Positions 1 to 7,323 of a stretch of 11,008 bases of DNA are shown here, piece after piece (position 1 is the stretch's first letter; every line of letters starts with the position of its first letter). The notes under the pieces are model-generated. The model ran no database searches and had not been told where the DNA came from. It saw only the letters and a program-made list of their open reading frames with translations. The translations under genes were made by a program, and so were the position numbers. This stretch comes from an uncultured Rhodospirillaceae bacterium (GTDB taxonomy: Bacteria; Pseudomonadota; Alphaproteobacteria; Rhodospirillales; Casp-alpha2). The stretch lies in assembly GCA_913048145.1 (NCBI GenBank), contig CAJWVP010000062.1, positions 1 through 11,008 of the forward strand, read 5' to 3'.

Positions 1-1
1 C

Positions 2-121
2 CGTGGCGTTAGCCAGCCTGGTAAGCCCGAAATCGTTTGGCGAAGCGTCGACCAAAACCCTCTGAACCCCGGCATTAAGGCCGTGAAGTTTAAGACGGCC
101 AAGGGCTCCGAAATGAAATAA
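2..121 (+). CDS. C-terminal end of an unrecognised protein (partial)
   Basis: An open frame enters from the left edge and stops at TAA 119-121, giving the last 39 residues. The tail is lysine-rich and ends KFKTAKGSEMK; a VWRSVDQNPLNPG stretch precedes it. Codon use is ordinary for the window, and the frame is followed directly by AT-rich non-coding sequence, as expected at the end of a gene. I do not recognise the family. In many alphaproteobacteria tatC lies upstream of serS, but this tail has no membrane character and does not look like TatC. The frame could still be a chance opening, since only 39 codons are visible. Confidence 0.5.
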   Translation, partial: RGVSQPGKPEIVWRSVDQNPLNPGIKAVKFKTAKGSEMK

Positions 122-334
122 ACGGAGATTTTTCCCAATAGAGGTTCGTGAGGCATTCCAGCTATTTACAGCTTTGAACACCCTTGGCGGTGATCTTCAT
201 TTCAAAATTGTGTCTTAGTTCCATTGTTGCCCGAACAATATAGAGACAGAAGGCCGTAGTTAGCATTTCCAGAAGTTTTCTCAATGGATGTTAAATATCT
301 ACATTAAATATTTTATTCAAAATCTTCTCATCGC

Positions 335-355
335 GATGCGGCATTTAAGCGCATC
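335..355 (+). terminator. Possible terminator-like hairpin
   Basis: GATGCG (335-340) pairs with CGCATC (350-355) across a 9-base loop. The sequence after it is A/T-rich, with ATTTATTTT about seven bases downstream. The stem is only 6 bp and the T-run is imperfect and displaced. It could end transcription from the upstream partial gene, although it lies about 210 bases beyond that stop codon. Confidence 0.3.
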
Positions 356-512
356 CAAAGATTTATTTTCGCACGGTAATAACCCACTCCCGAAAGGGCG
401 CACTTTCAAACTGTCATCTCGTTTTGCTTGTGGAAATTGATTATAAGAATAAATGCCATTTGAGTGATCCCGCCGGGAATGTCGGTATGGTCGATGGCGG
501 CCGCTAAAATCC

Positions 513-541
513 TTTTCCACCATGACCTTTGGTCCTATAAA
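513..541 (+). promoter_or_regulatory. Possible sigma70-type promoter for serS
   Basis: TATAAA at 536-541 is a good -10 match. The hexamer 17 bp upstream (TTTTCC, 513-518) is a poor -35. The -10 lies 42 bases before the serS ATG, leaving a short leader. It is the best placed of several A/T-rich candidates in the leader. Confidence 0.35.
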
Positions 542-583
542 GCCGAGAGAACGTCAAACCGCACTGACTATCCGAGCTTTGCC

Positions 584-1864
584 ATGTTCGACATCAAATG
601 GATCCGTGATAATCCGCAGGCCTTCGACGAAGGTTTGGCGCGCCGGTTCTTGCCAGCGCGCGCCCAGGAACTGATCGCACTCGACACGACGCGTCGCGAC
701 GCCCAAACCCGGGCCCAGGAAATCCAGACGAATCGTAATGCCTTGTCAAAGGAGATTGGCGCTGCAAAATCCCGTGGTGAGGACGCCAGAAATATCATGG
801 CTAAGGTCTCGGAAAGTAAGACCGCGCAGGCCGATGCCGAGCATGTGGCTTCCGAGGCGATGGCCGCGCTTGAAACGGAGCTGGCCAGTATTCCTAACTT
901 GCCATTTGACGACATCCCTGTCGGCGACAGTGAAGACGACAATCTGGAGGTCCGTCGTTGGGGGCAGGCGCGGGAATTCGACTTTGATATCAAAGACCAC
1001 GCAGAACTGGGCGAGGCGTTGGGCATGATGGATTTCGAGCGGGCGGCGAAGCTGTCGGGCTCACGGTTCGTAGTGCTGACCGGAGCCCTAGCACGCCTGG
1101 AGCGGGCCTTGGCTAATTTCATGATCAATCTGCACACCCGTGATAACGGGTATACGGAGATCAACCCGCCTGCGCTGGTCAACGATGCCACAATGTTTGG
1201 GACCGGGCAGTTGCCAAAATTCGGTGAGGACCTGTTCCGAACGGAAGAGGGGTTGTGGATGATCCCGACGGCAGAGGTCCCGCTCACCAACATGGTGGCC
1301 GGCGACATTGTTGATGAAGCCCAGCTGCCGAAGCGGATGGCGGCTATGACCTGGTGTTTCCGTTCCGAGGCAGGCGCCGCCGGCAAGGACACTCGCGGCA
1401 TGATCCGCCAGCACCAGTTCACCAAGGTGGAAATGGTATCCGTGACTACGCCCGATCAATCTACCGAAGAGCTGGAGCGCATGACCGCCTGCGCGGAGGC
1501 GGTGTTGCAGCACTTGGAACTGCCGTATCGGACCATGGTCCTGTGTACTGGCGACATGGGTTTTGGGGCGCGTAAGACCTACGATATCGAGGTCTGGCTG
1601 CCGGCGCAGGGCACCTACCGGGAGATTTCATCGTGCTCCAATTGCGGTGATTTTCAGGCTCGGCGGATGAAGGCACGGTGCCGCGCTGCAGGAAAAAAGG
1701 ACATTCGGTTCGTGCACACCCTAAATGGTTCCGGTCTGGCGGTTGGCCGCACCTTGATCGCGATCATGGAGAATTACCAGCAGGCCGACGGTTCCATCGT
1801 CGTGCCGGCGGCCCTGAAGCATTACATGGGCGGCATTGAGGTCATTCGCCCGGACGAGGCCTGA
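584..1864 (+). CDS. serS: Seryl-tRNA synthetase (SerS)
   Basis: SerS charges tRNA-Ser with serine, using ATP, in the cytoplasm. The 426-residue product has the family's usual length and layout. An N-terminal domain begins MFDIKWIRDNPQAF and contains a charged, Ala/Glu-rich helical arm at about 30-100, the coiled coil that contacts the tRNA long arm. The class II catalytic core follows: motif 1 around GYTEINPP (189-196), the TAEVPL serine-site segment (229-234), motif 2 with FRSEAGAAGKDTRG (259-272) and IRQHQF, and motif 3 with GSGLAVGRTLIAIMENYQ (382-399). The ATG at 584 was chosen because MFDIKWIR is the normal SerS N-terminus. The frame is open 40 codons further up to 464, but that extension has no family support. 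No strong Shine-Dalgarno is visible. It is the first gene of the block and ends 5 bp before surE. Confidence 0.96.
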   Translation: MFDIKWIRDNPQAFDEGLARRFLPARAQELIALDTTRRDAQTRAQEIQTNRNALSKEIGAAKSRGEDARNIMAKVSESKTAQADAEHVASEAMAALETELASIPNLPFDDIPVGDSEDDNLEVRRWGQAREFDFDIKDHAELGEALGMMDFERAAKLSGSRFVVLTGALARLERALANFMINLHTRDNGYTEINPPALVNDATMFGTGQLPKFGEDLFRTEEGLWMIPTAEVPLTNMVAGDIVDEAQLPKRMAAMTWCFRSEAGAAGKDTRGMIRQHQFTKVEMVSVTTPDQSTEELERMTACAEAVLQHLELPYRTMVLCTGDMGFGARKTYDIEVWLPAQGTYREISSCSNCGDFQARRMKARCRAAGKKDIRFVHTLNGSGLAVGRTLIAIMENYQQADGSIVVPAALKHYMGGIEVIRPDEA

Positions 1865-1869
1865 GCGCG

Positions 1870-2637
1870 GTGAACCTGAAGCGGGCCCGCGTGCTGATCT
1901 CTAACGACGACGGCATTCACGCGCCAGGACTGAAAGTATTGGAGCGGGCCGCAGCCAAGATTTTCAAGGAAGTTTGGGTGGTCGCGCCGGAGACCGAGCA
2001 AAGCGCCGCCAGTCATTCCCTGACCCTGCGCCGTCCGCTGCGGGTCCGCCGCCTGGCCACGCGGCGCTACGCGGTCGATGGCACACCCACAGACAGCGTG
2101 CTTCTCGGAGTACAGGAGGTCATGAAGTCGGCTCGACCTGATATGGTGTTGTCTGGGATCAACCGTGGTGGCAACCTCGGTGAGGACATCACCTATTCGG
2201 GAACCGTCGCCGCCGCCATGGAGGGAACGCTCTTGGGGTTGCCCTCCGTGGCCTTATCGCAACATTACAAAGATCGCCAGAAGGTGTCGTGGAAGACGGC
2301 CGAGGTCTGGATGGCACGGGTTTTGAAAAGTTTGCTCAAAGAGGATTGGCCGGTCGGGGTCCTTATGAACGTAAATTTCCCTGACGTGCCTCCGGGCGCG
2401 GTTGCCGGCATCGAGGTGTCCCGCCAAGGACGGCGCAAGATCGGCGGCGCCTTGACCGAAGGCAAGGACCCCCGGGGCGACAAGTACTTCTGGATCGGTC
2501 CGCAGAGGGACGAGGATGAGTTCAAGACAGGAACCGACCTTGGCGTTGTAACGGCCGGCGGGATTGCCGTGACGCCGTTGTCGTTGGATTTAACCCACAA
2601 AGCCATGTTGCAAAAAATGAAAGCAGCCATGGGATGA
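1870..2637 (+). CDS. surE: 5'-nucleotidase / survival protein SurE
   Basis: SurE is a metal-dependent nucleoside 5'-monophosphate phosphatase (also active on 3'-NMP and polyphosphate in characterised members), linked to stationary-phase survival. The 255-residue protein has the expected length and motifs: the N-terminal metal-binding SNDDGIHAPG (11-20, with D13 and D14), QSAASHS (44-50, with a probable metal-ligand Ser45), the YAVDGTPTDSV loop (68-78) and SGINRGGNLG (95-104, with a probable ligand Asn98). These correspond to the D-D-S-N metal site known in the family. The start is GTG at 1870, with GAGG at 1856-1859 about 10 bases upstream. It sits 5 bp after serS and overlaps pcm by 4 bp, so the three genes are probably co-transcribed. 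Confidence 0.94.
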   Translation: MNLKRARVLISNDDGIHAPGLKVLERAAAKIFKEVWVVAPETEQSAASHSLTLRRPLRVRRLATRRYAVDGTPTDSVLLGVQEVMKSARPDMVLSGINRGGNLGEDITYSGTVAAAMEGTLLGLPSVALSQHYKDRQKVSWKTAEVWMARVLKSLLKEDWPVGVLMNVNFPDVPPGAVAGIEVSRQGRRKIGGALTEGKDPRGDKYFWIGPQRDEDEFKTGTDLGVVTAGGIAVTPLSLDLTHKAMLQKMKAAMG

Positions 2638-3290
2638 GTTTCGATCCCAATGTCGCGGCCAAGATGGGTGCGCTGATCCTAGAGTTGCGTCAGGTTGGTG
2701 TGACTGATGCTAAGGTTTTGGCGACAATCGAACGGACGCCACGCGACATGTTTTTGCCCGAACCCTTCAAGCCTCGGGCGTTTGAAAACGTGGCGCTGCC
2801 CATAGGACACCATCAGACTGTCAGCCAACCAGGCGTGGTCGGCCTGATGACGCAGGAACTTGAGGTGACGGAACGTCACAAGGTGCTCGAGATCGGCACG
2901 GGGTCCGGCTACCAGGCGATTATCCTGGCGAAGCTGTGCCGACGGCTCTATACCATCGAGCGTCATTCAGAATTGCTGAAGCTAGCCCAGACGCGCTTTG
3001 ACCATATGAAGCTGACGAACATTACCGCCATTGCCGGGGACGGCGCCGGCGGCTGGCCCGAACAGGCGCCATTTGAACGGATTTTGGTGGCCGCCGCCGC
3101 CGCCGATGTGCCGCCGGTGCTGTTTAATCAACTGGCCGTCGGCGGCATTATGGTCGTACCAGTGGGCCTAGACGAGAAAGACCAGCGCTTGGTGAAAGTG
3201 ACGCGTACGGCGGACGGCGCGGAAACCCGAGACTTGGGACCGACACGGTTCGTGCCCCTGGTGGATAGTCTCGTATCTACATCGCGCTAG
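2634..3290 (+). CDS. pcm: Protein-L-isoaspartate O-methyltransferase (Pcm)
   Basis: Pcm methylates the alpha-carboxyl of abnormal L-isoaspartyl residues with S-adenosylmethionine, starting repair of aged proteins. The 218-residue product matches the family. It has a start-proximal helix and DMFLPEPF (38-45), the substrate-site motif PIGHHQTVSQP (56-66; family pattern IGxxQTxSQP), then SAM motif I VLEIGTGSGYQA (84-95) and the acidic end of the second strand in YTIER (106-110). Beyond these, AIAGDGAGGWPEQAPFERI (132-150) and the VPVG segment (175-178) follow the Rossmann-like fold. The start ATG overlaps the surE stop as ATGA (2634-2637) with no strong ribosome site, so translational coupling is likely. 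Pairing with surE is widely conserved in proteobacteria. Confidence 0.94.
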   Translation: MSFDPNVAAKMGALILELRQVGVTDAKVLATIERTPRDMFLPEPFKPRAFENVALPIGHHQTVSQPGVVGLMTQELEVTERHKVLEIGTGSGYQAIILAKLCRRLYTIERHSELLKLAQTRFDHMKLTNITAIAGDGAGGWPEQAPFERILVAAAAADVPPVLFNQLAVGGIMVVPVGLDEKDQRLVKVTRTADGAETRDLGPTRFVPLVDSLVSTSR

Positions 3291-3295
3291 CACCG

Positions 3296-3324
3296 TTGCA
3301 GGGGACCCCTGCCTGGACAATAAT
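3296..3324 (+). promoter_or_regulatory. Candidate nlpD promoter containing a palindrome
   Basis: AATAAT at 3319-3324 matches the -10 consensus at 5 of 6 positions. It lies 17 bp after TTGCAG (3296-3301), a weak -35. A start about 7 bases past the -10 would fall at or next to the ATG at 3331, and no Shine-Dalgarno is visible before that ATG, so a leaderless message is possible. The perfect inverted repeat GCAGGGGACCCCTGC (3298-3312) overlaps the -35 and spacer. It could be an operator, or a weak hairpin behind pcm. Confidence 0.35.
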
Positions 3325-3330
3325 CGGTCC

Positions 3331-4395
3331 ATGATTCGCCGATCCCGAACCTTATTGATCAACTTTGGCGTGGCTGTGCTCATGGCCGGATGCACCGCGC
3401 CGGACTGGCCGCTGGAGACCCAGGTCCGCAAGGACGTGAGGGGCGACGGACAAACGCAACAGAACGCGGCGGCGTTCCGCGGGGCGACCGCAGTGGTGGT
3501 CGGCAAGGGGGATTCAGTTTATGCCCTGAGCCGCCGCCATAGTGTTTCCATTCGCGCCATTATCCTGGCCAATAACCTGCAACCCCCGTTCCTCCTGCGA
3601 GTCGGCCAGCGGATCGTGTTGCCCCGAGCCCCCAGCTATAAAGTGAAGCGCGGGGATACTCTGTCGGAGGTCGCAGAAACACAGGGCGTTGGCATGTACG
3701 AATTAGCGCGCCTGAACGCATTGAAGGCGCCGTACACCATATTCGTCGGCCAACAGTTGCGCCTGCCGGGAAGTGTCGCCGCAAGGTCCATCGCGGGGGT
3801 GCAGGCGGCGTCGGGTACATCAAATGTTAAGACCGTATCCGTGAGCCCGAATGCCGACCAGTTGTCGGCGAAGGCAAGTCCGCCGCCGCTTCGGACGAAG
3901 CCGCCGGCCTGGGCGACGGCGCCCCGGAAGCCCGCGAAGGAGGTTGCGCAGGCGCCCTTCTCCGTCCGGCCCAGTAAACCTCCCCGGCGCATTCCGAAGC
4001 CGGCACCGCGTACCGGTAAAGGGTTCCAATGGCCGGTTCAGGGCCGCGTGATTTCCAGTTTTGGCGCCAAGTCGAAGGGATTACGTAACGATGGGATCAA
4101 TATTGCTGCGCCGCGCGGTGCGCCGGTCGTAGCGGTGGAAAATGGCGTTGTCGTTTATGCTGGCAATGAGTTGCGCGGGTTTGGCAACCTAGTGTTGATC
4201 AAACACTCCGGCGGCTGGGTTAGCGCCTATGCTCACAACGACCGGCTAGCGGTACAACGTGGTGACAAGGTGCGCAAGGGCCAGCGGATCGCCCGTGTCG
4301 GCTCCACGGGCGGTGTCAAAACGCCGCAGCTGCATTTCGAGCTGCGCAAGGGTAAGCGTGCGCGGGACCCGCGCAAGTACCTACGACCGGCCTAG
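3331..4395 (+). CDS. nlpD: NlpD/DipM-like LysM and LytM (M23) lipoprotein, probably non-catalytic
   Basis: A predicted cell-envelope lipoprotein of 354 residues. A basic start (MIRRSR) and hydrophobic segment lead to VLMAGC, with Cys21 the likely lipidated residue; Met at -3 makes the lipobox slightly unusual. Two LysM peptidoglycan-binding repeats follow (about 55-98 and 102-146; VKRGDTLSEVA and VGQQLRLPG mark the second). Next is a Pro/Lys-rich linker (about 180-230) and a C-terminal M23/LytM domain (about 231-354: FQWPVQGRVISSFG, GYGNLV-like FGNLVLIKH, YAHND, LHFELRKGKRARDP). In active M23 enzymes the first zinc ligands form an HxxxD motif. Here the matching stretch reads LRNDGINIAA (251-260), without that His and with Asn in place of Asp. 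This is the state of NlpD and EnvC, which activate amidases rather than cut peptidoglycan. The position after surE-pcm also matches nlpD in gammaproteobacteria. DipM is the alphaproteobacterial alternative name. Confidence 0.85.
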   Translation: MIRRSRTLLINFGVAVLMAGCTAPDWPLETQVRKDVRGDGQTQQNAAAFRGATAVVVGKGDSVYALSRRHSVSIRAIILANNLQPPFLLRVGQRIVLPRAPSYKVKRGDTLSEVAETQGVGMYELARLNALKAPYTIFVGQQLRLPGSVAARSIAGVQAASGTSNVKTVSVSPNADQLSAKASPPPLRTKPPAWATAPRKPAKEVAQAPFSVRPSKPPRRIPKPAPRTGKGFQWPVQGRVISSFGAKSKGLRNDGINIAAPRGAPVVAVENGVVVYAGNELRGFGNLVLIKHSGGWVSAYAHNDRLAVQRGDKVRKGQRIARVGSTGGVKTPQLHFELRKGKRARDPRKYLRPA

Positions 4396-4467
4396 CCGGG
4401 ATCGCGATTGCTCAAAATGGTCGAGAGCCGACTAGTTCTGACAGGGAATAATTGCATTGGTGACGAT

Positions 4468-4494
4468 GGCGTGGTTCGCGAGTGACGCACCGCC
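4468..4494 (+). terminator. Weak terminator-like hairpin in the convergent gap
   Basis: GGCGTG (4468-4473) can pair with CACCGCC (4488-4494) with one bulged C. TTATT follows, overlapping the end of the facing gene. The site lies in the 99-base gap between two convergent genes, where a terminator is expected. The stem is imperfect, so confidence is low. Confidence 0.28.
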
Positions 4495-5358
4495 TTATTC
4501 CAGATTTATGGGTTTACCCAAGCGGCCGGCTAGATCCTGAATGTACTGCCAGGCAACCCGGCCCGATCGAGACCCACGAGTGACCGCCCACTCCTTCGCC
4601 TCCGCTTCGAGGTTGATGGATGGATCATCCAGGCCGCAGCGTTTGACGTAACCTTCGATGATGGCGAAGAAGGTGTTCTGATCACAATTGTGGAAGCCAA
4701 GCCACAGTCCGAAACGGTCGGACAGCGAGACCTTTTCCTCTGTCGCTTCGGACGTGTGAATGGCCGTGGAGCGTTCGTTATCGATCATGTCGCGGGCCAT
4801 CAGGTGGCGCCGGTTTGAGGTGGCGTAGAAGATGACGTTTGCCGGACGGCCCTCGACACCGCCTTCTAGGACGGCCTTCAGTGACTTATAGGAGTCGTCC
4901 AGGGCGTCGAAGGACAGGTCATCGCAAAACAGGAGGCTCGGCAGTCCGCTCGTCCGCAAAATCGCCAAGAGGCGGGGAAGGGACGGGATATCCTCACGGT
5001 GCAGTTCCACCAACTTCAGGCTGCCCGGGTCCCGCCGGTTGATATCCGCATGAACGGCCTTGACCAAAGAGCTTTTCCCGGTGCCCCGCGCACCCCAAAG
5101 AAGAGCGTTGTTGGCGGGTAGGCCCTTGGCGAAGCGATCTGTGTTGTTGAACAGGATATCGGTCTGGCGGTCGATACCCTTGAGTAGGTCCAGCGGGACG
5201 CGGTTGACCTTTTCCACGGGCTCCAGCCGATCCGCTTCGGCGTGCCAAACAAAAGCGTCTGCGACACTCAGGTCGTGTTCTACAGCGGGGGACGGCGCAA
5301 GCCGATCAAGGGCATCGGCGATGCGGTGGAGAAGGGGAACTATATCTTCAGTATTCAT
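4495..5358 (-). CDS. DUF815-family AAA+ ATPase
   Basis: A 287-residue ATP-binding protein of the DUF815 group, whose cellular role is unknown. The N-terminal 60 or so residues are helical and carry no clear motif. The AAA core has Walker A GARGTGKSS (89-97, with Lys95), Walker B SLLFCDDLSF (141-150, with D146 and D147), a sensor-1 type ATSNRRH (179-185) and the family segment SLSDRFGLWLGF (211-222). The C-terminal helical part contains ARG-type basic residues (RGSRSGRVAWQ, 261-271). It is convergent with the nlpD-like gene and follows the MFS gene by 61 bp on the same strand. No clear Shine-Dalgarno precedes the ATG at 5358. In related genomes this ATPase commonly lies near yajC-secDF (from memory, not checked), and here it is separated from yajC by about 5.6 kb. 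Confidence 0.85.
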   Translation of the reverse strand: MNTEDIVPLLHRIADALDRLAPSPAVEHDLSVADAFVWHAEADRLEPVEKVNRVPLDLLKGIDRQTDILFNNTDRFAKGLPANNALLWGARGTGKSSLVKAVHADINRRDPGSLKLVELHREDIPSLPRLLAILRTSGLPSLLFCDDLSFDALDDSYKSLKAVLEGGVEGRPANVIFYATSNRRHLMARDMIDNERSTAIHTSEATEEKVSLSDRFGLWLGFHNCDQNTFFAIIEGYVKRCGLDDPSINLEAEAKEWAVTRGSRSGRVAWQYIQDLAGRLGKPINLE

Positions 5359-5383
5359 GGTCCAAATCCCGGACGTCGTGCAA

Positions 5384-5413
5384 GGCCGCGAAGTTAGTAA
5401 GGCCGGCGCGGCC
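5384..5413 (-). repeat. GC-rich inverted repeat between the MFS and DUF815 genes
   Basis: GGCCGCG (5384-5390) and CGCGGCC (5407-5413) form a perfect 7-bp inverted repeat with a 16-base spacer, in the 61-base gap just downstream of the MFS stop. It could be a terminator or attenuating stem between the two genes. No T-run follows on the minus strand, so intrinsic termination is uncertain. Confidence 0.35.
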
Positions 5414-5419
5414 AGTCAA

Positions 5420-6655
5420 TCACGCAGCGTCGCGGGGCAGAGGCAAGGCAAGCGAAATCAGCACCGCAATGCCCGCGGTCGTGGCAATCGCCCAGTAGCC
5501 GGGCGCGAAACTGTCCGTCCATTCTGCCAGCAACCCGCCGAGCGCCGGGCCGCTGACTTGGCCCAGGGAAAATGCCACCGTGATTGTGCCCAATATCTTC
5601 ACGGCGTTGCGCGGGCCGGCGTAATCGCCCACCGCGGCGCCCAGGATCGCGGGGATGCTCCAACCGGCAACGCCGAACGCGGCCACTGATGCCCACTGGC
5701 TGATCGCGCCGCCGTCGATGGCCGCCAATGCATATGCGGTTCCGTAGACGGCGAAGGCCATAGCCAGGGCTTGGCGGCGACCGTACAAGTCGGACAGAAA
5801 GCCAAAAAGAGGCCCCGACATTAAGGTCATCAATCCCAAGGTCGTCCAAAATTGGCCCGCCGCGACCTCGCTCAATCCCCGCTCATCGACTAAGGAGGTG
5901 ACCATGAACGTCAGGTAGACGGAATAGGTGATGCCGAAGAAGAAATAGATGGTGCTGAGATGCGCAACGGTGCGCGCGCCGGGATGGCCCTGCACGCCTG
6001 CCGTGGCCGCCGGGTCATCCGGAGTGCCTGCCGGTTTTAGACCCTTATCCGCCGGCCGATTGCGCAGGACCACGCCCGCAAACACTGCGCCCAGCACGGA
6101 CAGGCCGCCCAACAACATCCAACCGTCCCGCCAGCCGTCGGGGCCGACAATGAGGTTGATGTTCGGCAGCACGAGACCGGAAAACATAATCGCGAAGCTG
6201 GAGCCAGAAACCTGGAAGCCGGCGGCTCTGCCGCGGAGCTGACGAGTGAACCAGTGGGAAACAAGGCCGAGCGCTGTGACATTGGCGCATCCGCCGGCAA
6301 GCCCGGTGACAGAATAGATGATCATGGCCGAGGCGAATCCCGTCGCCTGGCCGACAGCCAACAACGACAACGCCACGATCATCAGGCCGCCGGAAATAGT
6401 CCAGCGTTCACCGATTGCCGGCACCACCCAGGCGGCGGCCATGACGCCGATGGTGTAGCCGACGAAGTTTCCCGTGCTGACAAACCCCATATCGGCGTAG
6501 TCGAGGGGCAGCGCCGCGCCCATAGCGGGCAACAGCATGCCCAATGCAAATCGACCAAACCCAAGGGACACGGCCACACACACCGTGCAGGCAACCGTGA
6601 TGATCCAGCCGTAATGGGGCCAGACCGGCTCTGGGGGTTCGGGATGATTGTTCAT
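5420..6655 (-). CDS. MFS transporter, YbfB/YjiJ-like
   Basis: A polytopic inner-membrane transporter of 411 residues with about 12 hydrophobic segments in two halves, joined by a hydrophilic loop (about 198-230, Pro/Ala/Gly-rich). The N-terminal helix with SLGFGRFALGMLLPAM (30-45) is typical of YbfB/YjiJ-like major facilitator proteins. A motif-A-like loop, FGFLSDLYGRRQA (284-296), lies between helices of the second half. The substrate cannot be told from sequence; the adjacent C4-acid and alcohol enzymes make an organic acid or a related small metabolite possible, but this is inference. The ATG at 6655 (MNNHPEPPEP) was chosen. A GTG at 6691 would add 12 residues, and neither start has a good Shine-Dalgarno. 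The DUF815 gene follows 61 bp downstream, and a decayed gene on the same strand ends just upstream. Confidence 0.85.
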   Translation of the reverse strand: MNNHPEPPEPVWPHYGWIITVACTVCVAVSLGFGRFALGMLLPAMGAALPLDYADMGFVSTGNFVGYTIGVMAAAWVVPAIGERWTISGGLMIVALSLLAVGQATGFASAMIIYSVTGLAGGCANVTALGLVSHWFTRQLRGRAAGFQVSGSSFAIMFSGLVLPNINLIVGPDGWRDGWMLLGGLSVLGAVFAGVVLRNRPADKGLKPAGTPDDPAATAGVQGHPGARTVAHLSTIYFFFGITYSVYLTFMVTSLVDERGLSEVAAGQFWTTLGLMTLMSGPLFGFLSDLYGRRQALAMAFAVYGTAYALAAIDGGAISQWASVAAFGVAGWSIPAILGAAVGDYAGPRNAVKILGTITVAFSLGQVSGPALGGLLAEWTDSFAPGYWAIATTAGIAVLISLALPLPRDAA

Positions 6656-6757
6656 GTTGGTCGGCTTTCGGATGGCGTGCAATGTCCGCACCCTTCGGAA
6701 TTAGACGAACTGGCCGGGCATCACAATCGTTGAATCGCGGGGCGTGGGCCCATGGTC

Positions 6758-7323
6758 TCAAAGGTGGCGGATGATGGCGTCGCTGACGGTTCGGCTGAAT
6801 ACGGTCTTGAAGGGGTTCAGCATGAAACCGCCAACGTAGGAGTTGGGATACTTGAGAAGCGCCATCAAATTGTTGAACGTCCTCGCGTCGAACTGCCGAA
6901 GATAACGCGAATGTTCTCGTCTGTTAGCGCCGGGCACGCTATTTCCTATCCGTAGAACAACTTCCTATCTGTAGAACAACCGCTCGTGGAGGGCTTTTTC
7001 CATGATGACCTTGAGACCGCTGTAGCAGGGGTCGGCGTCGATGATGCTAATGGGTCGGCGGATGTTGTCCTGGGACCCTTCAGCACCTAGACAAAATTGT
7101 TGACGTCGAGGAGGAAGAGGCTAGTGATGTCCAGGGCCGCGTTGATCAGGTTCGATGCCTCCAGAATGTTGCCTAGTGTCACGACGAACACGATCGGCGC
7201 GCTGGAAAAAAAGATTAAGGCGCAAAATTCTGAAAACCATGGCTGGTCGAGCCCCTTCGTTCGGATCAGTCCTAAAGTAGTTCTGTAGATTACGGTGGTA
7301 GTCGTGAATACTTCGTAGAGCAA
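6758..7323 (-). pseudogene. Decayed, unrecognised gene (frameshift plus in-frame stop)
   Basis: Read on the minus strand, two frames join into one protein-like sequence. The first (7323 to 7087) ends with NILEASNLINAALDITSLF and LLDVNNF, then stops. A shift of one base near 7090 moves into a frame reading EGSQDNIRRPISIIDADP, then KVIMEKALHERLFYR. That frame hits a TAG at 6965-6967, then continues through RQFDARTFNNLMALLKYPN and SYVGGFMLNPFKTVF to SDAIIRHL and a TGA at 6758-6760. A 19-bp tandem duplication surrounds the TAG. The composition is protein-like throughout, and the plus-strand frames here look like shadows. I do not recognise the family, and the N-terminal part is not visible. About 185 residues are represented. 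The left end is the old stop; the right end is only where the readable frame begins. Confidence 0.6.
6943..6980. repeat. 19-bp tandem duplication, two copies
   Basis: TTCCTATCCGTAGAACAAC (6943-6961) is followed immediately by a second copy differing only by C to T at its ninth base (6962-6980). It lies inside the decayed minus-strand gene. Because 19 is not a multiple of three, a duplication here shifts the reading frame, and each copy also carries a TAG in one minus-strand frame. Confidence 0.9.

Larger units (their letters stand above)
122..583. other. AT-rich intergenic region upstream of serS
   Basis: No convincing gene lies in these 462 bases. The stretch 122-460 is clearly richer in A and T than the genes around it. 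It contains a direct repeat (ATGTTAAATAT at 288-298 and ACATTAAATAT at 301-311, 13 bp apart), a hairpin at 335-355 and a possible promoter at 513-541. An open frame runs from 464 into serS, but its first 40 codons lie outside the SerS family start and are treated as leader. A minus-strand frame at 317-523 has no recognisable protein character. Confidence 0.6.

Noticed and set aside
288..311. A CtrA-type TTAA-N7-TTAA site
   Set aside because: The two TTAA boxes (291-294 and 304-307) are separated by 9 bases, not 7.
464..583. A 40-residue N-terminal extension of SerS from an upstream ATG
   Set aside because: The family N-terminus MFDIKWIRDN starts at 584. The upstream part resembles no SerS sequence and overlaps the probable promoter.
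568..1425. Long minus-strand open frame of 285 codons opposite serS
   Set aside because: It lies wholly opposite serS, has no recognisable domain, and is explained by codon bias of the real gene.
5060..5689. A 209-codon plus-strand frame across the DUF815/MFS junction
   Set aside because: It overlaps two well-supported minus-strand genes and is low-complexity Arg/Gly/Ser-rich, as shadow frames are.
6752..7288. Small plus-strand frames at 6752-6955 and 7097-7288
   Set aside because: They have no protein-like pattern or ribosome site, while the minus strand reads as a decayed protein.
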